Under the pieces are notes generated by a model that saw only the letters and a list, made by a program, of their open reading frames with translations, was not told where the DNA came from and ran no database searches. Made by a program: the position numbers and the translations under genes. From Scolanthus callimorphus (lineage: Eukaryota; Cnidaria; Anthozoa; Actiniaria; Edwardsiidae), in contig CM066915.1 of the NCBI GenBank assembly GCA_033964015.1, positions 4,141,575 through 4,205,574 of the forward strand: a DNA stretch of 64,000 nt, written 5' to 3'. Shown piece after piece: positions 22,157 through 32,700 of this stretch. The stretch's first letter is position 1; each line of letters begins with the position of its first letter.

Positions 22157-24718
22157 CTAATTAGTGTATTTAATTCTGTTTTTTGATCTGAACTCCTGCC
22201 TTTTATTCAATCCATGGGGTTGCAAAGTAAATAGCTGCGCGCTCCAATAGGCTTCTCTAGTTAAAAGAATGCTGTTTATCTTAGCTTCGTCGGCCTGTGC
22301 AGTGACCCGTTCAATGCACATGAATGAAAAAATTAGAAATTGAATGCTCCGGTTTGTTGCCATGGATGGCAATTTCGCACGTTTTTCTTTTCGTTTTCAT
22401 GTGCGATTTATGATTACGAAAACGTGTTTTGAAAGGCGTGGTTGTGGAGCCGACATATTGCAGCTTGCATTTCGTGCAAGAAACGAGATAAATAACGTTC
22501 TTAGAATCGCAGGACAAATCTTGTCTTACGTAATACGTTTTGCCAGTGGCAAAACTGGAGAATGAATTAGATTCTACTAAAAAATTCTTACAAAGGTCGC
22601 ATCGGGATTTTTGGCACTTAAGGCAACCTGAACGGGATTCCTGTGGCATGTGATCACTGGAAGGCGCGCTGACCTTCAGGCGCAAAGGCGCAAGCAATTC
22701 TTTCAAATTCTTGGGCTTCGAAATACCGGAATGATCGATTTCTCCGGAAAAATATCTTTCATAACCGGATTCGACCGGTAAAGAATATTAACATTGCTGC
22801 GCAAAATATTGCCAACATCAGGCAGGTTTGGATTGTAATCGACAACTAGAGGAGTCACTTTCCTGTTGCTTTTATGCCTAGGCGCTAGAAGATTATCCCT
22901 CTCAGTAGACGCTACCTTAGAAAAGCTATCTAAAACCGCAGTCTTGTCATAACCTTGTTCAAAAAGGTATTTCTGGTACTCTGAATTACGCTTGGTCAAA
23001 AACTCCTGTTTCGAGCAGTTACGCTTAAGTCTGAGCGCCACACTGTAAGGAATTGCTTTCTTACAGTGTTTAGGGTGAGCACTTGAAGGGGGGAGGTAGA
23101 GATGACTATCGGTGGGTTTTGAGTATGTATCCGTTTCGATGAATCCATCTACCAAGTGTAGCGTAAGATCTAAAACGTTGAGCTGATTTTCAGAATAAAC
23201 CAACTCAAACTTAATAGTAGGATAGAGCGAATTTAGATAGTCTGTAAATTCGTGTAGACCTGGAAGACCATGTATCCAAAAATCCACCATATCATCTCTA
23301 TACCTCCACCATTGAAGTGGCTTAAATTTCCCCCCCGTCTTAGCTAAACGATCAATTTCCCCCATGGCGATATCTGCATAACTGCACGCATTTTTCGGTC
23401 CCATTGCCGTCCCGTGGATTTGTAAAAAGTCCCTCCCAGAAAATTGCGAATTATTGTGGCCTAAACAGATCTCCACTGCTTCCAAAATGCAATTGGTTGA
23501 GGGTAATTTCGAAAGCCTAGAGTTAAGTGCTTTCTTGACAGCAGAAAGACCCAGGTTATTATCTATGTTCGGAAACATAGCCACCACATCCCAAGAGACC
23601 AAAAGAGTACCAGGGGGGAGGGGTCCATTCTCATTGACGCTCTTAATCCTATTTAACAAATCGGTGGTATCCTTAACAAAAGAGGGAGCGCTTTGAGCTA
23701 AAGGTTTAAGATAGAACTCAGTAAAGGCAGAAAGCTTCTCGATAGCGGTCCCACAACAAGAAGTTATAAGGCGTAGAGGATTGTCAACTTTGTGCGTTTT
23801 AACCATTTCCAAAAGCTACGCCCGGTTTAGCTTGAGTGCTTTCTAGCCACTCCACTATCTCGGAACTAATCTGCCCTTTACTGAGCCATTTGCTGCACCA
23901 CTGAGAAACACGATTCATGTGATCTATTGTAGGATCCTTACTAAGTTCCTTATAGTGTAAGGGGTTTTCAAGTTGCCCTAGCATTTTAGAGAGATACTCC
24001 TCCTTATTTAAAACAACAAATCTAGAGCCCTTATCTTGAATCCTTAAAACTCGGTCAGAATCACTTTTTAGATCAAATAAAGCTTTTCTTTCAGACTTAG
24101 TAAGATTATCTCTGCTTTTCCTAAGATTTTGGGGATTGAAAATGCCTTTCTTAACCTCTGCCAAAAAAAGTTCTACCTCCGGGTACTTGGACTTGGGTGG
24201 GTTCCAAGAACTCGTGCTTGGTACTTTGAAATCCCTCAAATCATCATCATCATCAGATAGACCCCCTCCTCATTAGACTTGTTATGAAAATAAACCTTCA
24301 ACCTCACCCTCCTCTCGAACTTCTCCCAATCATCTACAAGCTTGAGCCAATGAACATCCTTCGGTGTGGGGCAGAACGAAGGGCCTTTGCGTAACAAGCT
24401 TCCCTGGGCTGTAGTGATTTCCTTGGTGCTCAGATTGATCGGATCCAAGTCCAAAGTAGTAGATTCCCCAGAGTTGCTTGCCCCTTCTAGTATGCGTATA
24501 TCCTGCCTCTTCCTCACCCGATTCTTTCGTCTTAACTTCAAGAATCGCCTTCTACCAGTCCGTCCAGGGCCAGAGCCACCGACGTTCGGTACGGAATCTT
24601 GACCATGGGAGTTCTCTCTGTTTTCCGCACGCGCTAACGGTACCGCCTTTGCTAGTTTGAAGTACTCCTTTTCCCGTAGCTTGATTCGCAGGGAATGGAT
24701 TCTTGCTCTCGCGGTGTA
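22157..24718 (-). pseudogene. Penelope-like element coding region (RT + GIY-YIG), frameshifted
   Basis: Reading down the minus strand: a basic N-terminal region is open from 24718. The reverse transcriptase (22703-23812) has motif A SWDVVAMF (residues 73-80), motif B GTAMGPKNACSYAD (134-147), catalytic YRDD (171-174) and the PLE thumb with KPTD and IPYSVALR. The linker in 22311-22706 has CLKC and CDLC. It is followed by a GIY-YIG nuclease with VIYLV (71-75) and QYVGST (83-88), whose tail continues in another frame to 22157 (REAYWSAQ). Four frame breaks, near 24238, 23805, 22704 and 22330, make it dead. A MITE cuts the 5' side at 24716. Live PLEs nick DNA with the GIY-YIG domain and prime reverse transcription there. 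Confidence 0.88.
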
Positions 24719-24983
24719 TACCGTTTCCGGGAAACGTTGTCACCCAAAAAGCCTATAAGCTTGTAGCGCAAAGGATAATGGGGGCATCTAAACTGCTACT
24801 GCTTGATCTGAATTCAGACAGTTATCGCAACCACTGGTAAAATTATTAAATTTCAGCGCATTTCCAAGCATGTTTGTTTCTAATATTTTACAGAAATTCC
24901 AAATAAATCTTTACCCATACTACCTAGCGCACAAAGCTTTGTTGCTTTTTCTAGTGACAACGTATCGCGGAAGCGGAGTATAC
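24716..24983 (-). mobile_element. 268-bp MITE, copy 2
   Basis: Same length as 10737-11004, in opposite orientation. Its left end (GTATACCGTTTCCGGGAAAC) matches the complement of copy 1's right end. It abuts the N-terminal reading frame of the PLE. Flanking 25015-25065 also resembles the complement of 11105-11155, so a larger composite repeat is possible. Confidence 0.7.
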
Positions 24984-26040
24984 AACCAATATTCGCCAAA
25001 CCTTGCAGGTTTTACTAATACGGATGTGCTTTAATTGAATTAAATGGACTTAAGTTTCCTGATAACTGCAAATTAACATTAAGCCATATTAACACAAGAG
25101 CAAAGGGTTAAGTATAAGTTTACTTAAAATGTAATAGTTGGTGGTCGGATATGGATACTTTACAGGGGAGTGCAGGCCTTATTTGCTGCCGCAGCTCCTC
25201 TGATGAGCACTGGACCGATGACTTATTATAACACTGGTACACACTGACCTCAAGCACATATGAACACTCCGATGACGTCATCACGGTGCTCAAGCGTTCC
25301 TGCTCTGTGCACCAGTATTTCCCTTACTTTTCTCGGTTCCTTGCTTATCAGAGGTATTCTGGGAGCGTCTTAGCGACGCACTCATGCATTTAAATTGTTT
25401 GTTGCCTCGCAAATAGGCCATGTTCGAATTACGCTGCCTACAAACAATAACTTCAAGTCGAGGCTTTCTTCTGAAATTACTGTAAACGTATTAGAATTTG
25501 AAGAAAGCGTCGATTTCAAGCTTTTGATTTGAGATCCGATGTGACAAACTATTACGCTTCTTTTGGTATCAAACTTTACGCCAGGGCGGCAAAACTGTCG
25601 GAACGAAATTTCAACAGAAACCTATAGATACCCCTAAAGCTCCAAAACCTGGAGATTGTGTTTCAAATACAACAACTGTATGAGAAAATCCCGAAATATT
25701 TACCCGGGAGATATATATACAGTACATACTTCAATGGGTGACCTGTCCTTGCGACATAGATGTAGACACACGGACAAATTCCTCCTGAGGAGTATTATTC
25801 GCGGGACCCCACTGAGGAGTGCGGAACGCATAACACCTAGTTCCGTACGAAACAGAGCTGTATGGGGAAACAAAGAAGACCCAGAATCAAATATCTGTCT
25901 CAGACAATTATTATACAGTAAATATATGGAAAGTTTCACTATTTTCCCGGAGATCAAGGGTAAAACCCGGAGACTCCCGCGAATACCTGGAGAGTTGACA
26001 GGTAGTATGCCCATAGCAAAAAACTGAATTTCTGCTAGTT
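24984..26040. other. No gene recognised
   Basis: Contains a GATGACGTCATC palindrome near 25270 (a CRE-like TGACGTCA). Two overlapping antiparallel frames at 25656-26044 have no motif support. I see no PLE 5' end here. Confidence 0.4.
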
Positions 26041-26044
26041 TCAC

Positions 26045-26916
26045 AATGTTAAAAATATTGTCATTTGGAATAATAGATCTATATTAATTGATAGACGTTC
26101 CTTTTTTTTGGAAGATTGGCACACGGCATGGGAAAGAAATAATAGAGCATTTAATTGATCATCAGAATAATTTTTTAAGTTATGATATGTTTTGCCAAAA
26201 GACAGGTATTAGACCTGTCTTCACGAAGTATTTAGGACTAGTTTCAGCTATTCCTAATAAATTTAAATATTAAAAAAAAAAAACTCAGATCAGAACGCCA
26301 AGACCTAATACAATAATTGAGAAGTTTTCTACAAAAAAAGAAAGAATCCTACTAACAAAGAAGAAAATAAAAAGCCTTTAGCTAATTTCAGGCTTCTGCG
26401 AATAAATTGAAGAAGACAGTTTGAAAAATATATATCTACTTCCTTTCAGAAAAAAACAAAAGAAACTAAGTTAAGTTTTTTTCAATCAAGATAATTCATA
26501 ACATTTTACCACATGGCAGTTGGTTATACAAAATGAAATTGGTCGCCTCCCTATTGTGCTTTTATTGTCAAGAGGTTGAGACCTTGAGTCATTTATTAGT
26601 TAGCTGTCCAATTTCGAGATGTTTTTGGAATAATATTATTATAAGATGGAATAATGAAACACAGGCACAAATTTTAGTTAATGATAACTACATTTTATAT
26701 GGTTATAACCCCGAGAAAAACGAGTTTAACTGTTTAAATTATTTACTTTTACTGGGGAAATTATATGTGTTTAAACAAAAAAACGAGAAAAAACGTCTCG
26801 AAGTTGCAGAATTTTTTCAGTTTGTGAAATGGAAACTTACCATTGAGAATGAAATGATTGATACTAAACTAAAGAAGTTCCGAAGGCCTCTAGCAGTTAT
26901 GTGCAATAAGTTGTAA
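26045..26916 (+). pseudogene. L1/Tx1-like LINE C-terminal remnant
   Basis: The first part (26045-26270) reads like the region just after the RT of L1-type ORF2: a KNIVIWNN start, SFFWKIG, then FLSYDMFCQ and LGLVSAIPNKFK. The second (26533-26916, 127 codons) has the zinc-binding tail: CFYC (residues 9-12), H20 and C25, then CFWNNIIIRW. The two parts lie in different frames with an A-rich, stop-filled gap between. A 3' tail of TTGTTATTG repeats follows to about 27000. It is 5'-truncated and dead. Confidence 0.7.
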
Positions 26917-27139
26917 AATTAGAAGGACGTTAGGATTGTAATTGTTATTGTAATTGTTATTGTTATTGTCAAAATTGCATATGTAAATTTTCGTAAGGCA
27001 TTTATAATTAAAATTAGAAAATAACACCTATGTTGTATTGTGAATGTGCGCATTCTGATTGGTTAAAAAGCGTGTTTGTAAGAGACCCGAGAAACACGAT
27101 TGTCACGCAACGCTGTCGCGCGTGTGTATGTTCTTTTCT

Positions 27140-27329
27140 AAAAGCAATAAAAATACTTTCTGCGTGCTCTCTGGTTTCTTACAAACACTCGGGGAATATT
27201 GGTCGAACTGATAAAACTTGAAAGACACTCGCCTTCGGCTCGTGTCTTTCAAGTTTTGATCAGTTCTCCCAACATCCCCCTCGTGTTTGTAAGAAAGCAG
27301 AGAGCACGCGGAAAGTACTTTTATTGCTT
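27140..27329. repeat. Foldback (hairpin) MITE
   Basis: AAGCAATAAAAATACTTTCT at the left pairs with the complement at 27310-27329. Pairing runs inward through GAGAGCACGC, TTACAAACAC and CTTGAAAGACACTCG to a minimal loop near 27235. Upstream 27049-27075 (GCGCATTCTGATTGGTTA) may belong to the same element. Confidence 0.8.
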
Positions 27330-27499
27330 AACAAAAAAAGCCTGAATTTCCCAAGGTATATTTTGCTTTGTAATTATTTTGTAGTGTGCCCCATCATGAT
27401 CATGTAAATAAAGAATTAAGCTCAATAAAAGGTATTCTTATTTATATTTTCTAGATGGGCTAACTCATCCTAGTGTATCTTTGCTGTCATTTTCACACA

Positions 27500-27667
27500 A
27501 TGAAAGCGACAAGAGCAGATGACAAAGCATGGTTGGTAGATCCCATACCAGACCACCCATCTGCATGGACACCTGTAAGGAAGATTAAAAAGAGCAAAGC
27601 ATACAGGAGAATGAGAGAACAGATCATGCTGAAAGGATGGCCTGATTGGTGTGGTTTTGGGTCAAAG
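27500..27667 (+). CDS. Exon 1 (56 codons)
   Basis: Starts [20 protein letters not shown] and ends WCGFGSK at AAG|GTATTT (donor GT at 27668). The middle is lysine/arginine-rich ([12 protein letters not shown]). An upstream acceptor-like TTCTAG at 27454 or TAG at 27473 leaves open a 5' extension. No known domain. Confidence 0.5.
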
Positions 27668-29693
27668 GTATTTTTTGTATTTCTGTTACAATTTGACACT
27701 CAAATGTACTGCATATAATATTTACAAAAAGGGTATTAAATATGTTTCAAGATTCGTCAAGAGATGTTATAGAATAACTTCTCAAAAAAAATCAAATTTT
27801 AGAGCATGGTATCAATCAAGGAGGTATTTGCAACCCGGGGGGGACTCCCATATTTTGGGGGCGGGGGTGCTCGTCGTACCTTTTAGGGTTTAAAATCAGG
27901 GCTCTGGTACTATTTAGGGGGTAAAATTCGAAACATTTTTTTTAGATAGGTACCTGCTGGACGGTCCGTTCTAGCAAATCAAGCAAATCACACTTGTTGG
28001 TAGCCTGAATTTCAGACGTATTGACCCTCGTAAAGAGAAAATTACGACGGAAAATACGTCTTGTTGGTACCTTTTAGGGGTCAAAATCAACTGAAGCCCC
28101 ATTTACACGACAGACATTTTTTGGCACGGCTCGGATAAAAATGGTTCTTGGACTACCTCGCCACGTAGTCCCGGCACGGATGAAATTTTGGTCGGGCTTT
28201 GACAAATTGTAGTACGGCAAAGCCATTTACACAGCGCAAATATACCCGAGCCGTGCCATTAAATTTGGTACCCGTACCACTTTTTATCCGAGCCGTGCCA
28301 AAAAAATCCATGCCATTTTAGGTACCTTTTAGGGGTAAAATCGAAAGTTCCCAACGAGCACCCCCGCCCCAAAAATATGGGAGTCCCTCCCCCAGGGATT
28401 TGCAAATTACATATATATAACTGATATCTCATTTTTAAGGAAGGCATGCTTTTACCAAATTTCTTTGGAATTATATATAGTAAATTAAAGTTAACAATAT
28501 AGTTGATGTTCGCGGGCATAAATATGTTTTAGGCCCGACTCAGGCTCATTTTAACCCGAGCACTTATAATGGACAGCAAGTGTCTCGCTTTATTTCTATC
28601 AAATTAATTCCAATGTAAAAATAATTGAAGTTAGAGCTCTAAAATTCACAGAGACACAATAGTTCTTCTTATTTCCTATACTTTGACAACATGGGAAGTG
28701 TCATTAAAAATCCAGGAACGGGGAACCTTAACTTCAAAGTGAACATTATGATTACCAACTGTCAGCTAGCATTTCTGAAACAGATACTTTTTGAAATAAA
28801 TGAATCAGACTTTGTCTGTGGTAAAACATTCAGCTTGATTTCTTACGGCTATAGTTTAGCTGTCATCAGAAACATGTTTCTGCTGTCATATGATAGAACT
28901 GTTCCTGCAAACAGAGAACGTTATTCTAGTAATTATTAATAGGTGTTGTTTTGATGACAGAAAAAGAAATGGAAAAGGAATAAAGAGAAACAAATTAACA
29001 AGAATGAAGCGACTAACAAGAAGGCCAACAGCGATGGAGATGAATTTAAGGTATGCTAAAGTCATTACAGTTTAGGGACTTCAATGCGTACATCACCACT
29101 GACGCACAGCAGGCAACTTTAGCCAAATTGAAACCTGCAATTTCCCGTAACTTTAAGTAAAATTCTCAAAATGATTCGGCATACGAGTACTAGACATCAT
29201 GGTCTTCCAGGGGCGGATCAAGGTTTTTGCAAGCGAGAGCATTTCTGGTAGACTTGTCAGTAAGGGCTACTACATCGATCTCCTGGATAAAAACTGTGTT
29301 CTATCCGCGCGAAACGCGATCGCCCCCGATCGTTTCAGTCTTTTCCGATCGCTTGAGAAGTGTCTCCATATAATCTCTTGGATCGCGAGTGCACTCTTTC
29401 ATGCGATAATGGCGACACTGAAGAGATCGAAGAGATTTATGGAAACCAGCATTAACAAGAAGAGGTGGTTTTATGTTTCAGGACATGTTGAAATATTTCG
29501 AGGTACTGAACAAAACTGATCCAGTATCATACAAGCCTTTAATACCCGCCCAGAAAATGGCCAATCCAAAAATAAGGTCAACAAATGCTATTCAGTCCAT
29601 TCAAGGATATCGCAAGATATTTCAACACTATGGTAAGTTCACAGTTGGTGGAGAAAGCTGTAAATAAGTGGTGGTTAGGTCTTGGGATGGCAC

Positions 29694-29724
<31 letters not shown>

Positions 29725-32700
29725 TCACTCCGCTTGGCCCTGAAGCTGTGTCGCCAAACGAAGTTCACAAACCTGAAGAGAAGTGGATATCTCCACAGTG
29801 GGCGTGTTTTGGTCGGAAAAGATTCACCCTGGGCTAAGTTCTAATTCAAGCGATTTCTTAAGCGAGGGACAAAGCCATTTTGAAATCTCCCACAGAAACT
29901 AAAAAAGAACTCAGTTCGCACAGCCGAAATCACCATAGTCATCTAAACCTAAATGGTTCTGTCACAGATTAATTGCAGAAATGTGCAGGGATAATTATTA
30001 TTCGAAAGCTTTAAGCTGAGAAAAATTTTCATTCAAGTTTGAACAAACGTACACCGCCGTACACCGCCTTGCTTTCTGGAGCACGCTGAGGCGAAATGCC
30101 ACAAAGCCATGAATAATATTTTCTAAGTATAAATCCTGACGCTGTATCGCAAAACGAAGGACACAAACCAGAAGAGAAGGAGGAAATCTCTCCATTGGGC
30201 GTGTTTTTGTTGGAAAAGATTCACCTTTGGCTAAGTTCTAATTCAAGCAATTTTTTCAGCGAGGGACAAAGATCCCCCATTGCGGCCATGTTGAAATCTC
30301 CCACATAAACTAAAAAAGAACACAGTTCCCTTAGCCGATAGCACCATAGACATTCAAACCTAAATGGTTCTATTACAGATTACTTATATTTGTGTGTAGG
30401 GATAATTCTAACTCGAGAAAGATTTGAGCTGAGAAAAATTTCATTCAAGTTTGAACAAACTTACACCTGGCACTGCCTACAGAGCGCGCGCTAAGTCATG
30501 AATGATATTCTCTAAATATTCCTATGATAAACTAAGAAATTTCTTAGAACAGTTTAACTTTGCCTGTTTCTTGTCTCGTGCCTTACTGATAAGCATTATA
30601 CAAACAATTCCGAAGTCAAATGTTTTTCTGTAATAGGCTGCGTTTTCAATTTTAGCGGGTTCTTAGACATATTTGAGAACCGGACTGACTCACCAAGACA
30701 CAACACACACGTGCGTCATTTTCTCCACCAAAATCAGGGAGACGAGTGCAAAACAAACACACAAAAAGGGAAGTCATTAGTAATGTAAATCAGCAGTTTA
30801 TTGAAGGGGGAACTTAGGTTGGGTCTTCTAGCGTCACGAAGTGACGGGCTGTTTTTTTGTAGGGTTGAAAATTAGGCCTCTGGTACCTTTTAGGGGTAAA
30901 ATTTGAAAACTTGCATTTTTTTCCAGATAGGTACCAGTTAGGGGTCCGTTCTAGCAAACAAGCAAATCACGCTTGTTTGAATCCTGAATTTTAGATGTAT
31001 TTTCGCTCGGAAAAAATACAAGAGAAAATTACGAGGGAAAATACGTCTTGTTGGTACCTTTTGGGGGTCAAAATCAACTAAGCGACGCCATTTTTGGTAT
31101 CGAAAGTTCCCGACAAACACCCCCGCCCCAAAAATATGGGAGTCCCCGGGGCTCGCGGGCCAGAGTTTCCTCCTGACCATACAGTAACAGTAACCATTTT
31201 GCACATTTTTCAGTACGTTTTGTTGATCGGTGTAGGTGGGCGCATCATGACGTCACGACATGCTACGAAATCTTCAACTTTTGATACAGGCGTCCAAGTT
31301 ACAATCCATCCATACCACGGAAAAGATCACATTGACATTAGCCAGAAAACCAATTAGTCCGGCTACGCTACGTCAAAAATAATACGGTTTTATAAAAACT
31401 TAAATACAATTCTAATATCTTTAAATAATAAGCTAGCTAAAATAAGCCCAAGTTTCAGGGCGATCCGTTAAAGGGGCGGAAAATGTTGCCCCCCCCACCC
31501 CTAATTAAAAATTCCATACAAACCAGAACCTCTGTAAAAAATACGGCTTGTTTACGTTTGTTTGCAAGGCTGAATCTTCGCGAGTTTGTAACCGATCGGT
31601 CTCAAACTTGGCAGTTTTACTAATTTCAGCACGCTCTTTCCACTGCTTGTGGCAAATTTGAGCTTTGTCGTTGATAAAATATATTCGAATTTATAATTCG
31701 ACGAAAATGCGCCCACCTATAGGTGAAAAACTGTTGCCTCAGCCATGAAATAATGTTGATCTTGGCCTTACAACCTTCCTAACTATCATTATATTTACAT
31801 TTATTTTATTTTTGCAGAAACATTTTGGAGCAACCAGATAGAGGGACAGCTGAAGCAGCAAGAAGGAAGGCCTTCCATATTTGGATGTCTTAGCCCTGAT
31901 GACCCTTGTAAACTTCTGCGCTGTGGTGACATCCACCCAAACCCAGGTCCCCCTACGGTCAGTATAAACATAATGGCCCCCTCATCTATATTTGGGATGA
32001 TTCATTTGACACCTGTAAACATTTAAAAGTCCTGTATTTTATTGTTCTTCTGAAAACTCCTAATTGCTGTCGTTTGTAGAAACTTAGAAAATGGTATTTT
32101 GAAAAACGTCTTAAAGAACTCCTGGATAAAATCTGATAGGCCTTTGAGTCAGTGAAAACTCTTGGATCCTTGTTCCATAGGTTCGTGAACTCGATGTCAT
32201 TATTTGTTAATGTGGCAGATTTAACAAAATCTATACCATGGAAAATATGTTCCATGTCTGAGCCTTTTTAAAATCATATCCACCGTTTTTTTTTCTGAAA
32301 AGTCACAAAACAAATATTTCGTTTTTTGTGAAAAGGTGCTGACATAGCAAAAATCCGATTGCTTACCAAATGGGCCACGCTTGAAAAACGTTGCACGGAT
32401 TTAATGTAATGTTATTACTAGTACTAACAAATAAAAAGTATAACATATAAAAAATATCAAAGGCACCTAACTATAATTTGTAGGGATGGCTAGTAAATCT
32501 TATGGGAAGCGGCTTGTCCATGGGCGTGGAATAGAAGAGCATATTCTTAGCTCAAGATTTTATAGCTGTAACCTTTGTCTCATGTTTGGGGTTTTCAAAA
32601 CATGGTTTGTTTTGGCAGAACTCTATGATTTAATAGATTTCCCGTTTCCAGAATTCAAACAACCTCAAACCAGTCCGACTCTTGCCCTGTTTCGCCCCAG

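Noticed and set aside
25268..25281. CRE-like GATGACGTCATC as a promoter element
   Set aside because: A single short palindrome with no transcription start or gene next to it.
25656..26044. Two overlapping ORFs of 114-123 codons
   Set aside because: Antiparallel frames over the same DNA, no motif, no splice context.
28691..28939. 82-codon plus-strand ORF as an extra exon
   Set aside because: No acceptor or donor that keeps phase with exons 1 and 2, which already join in phase.
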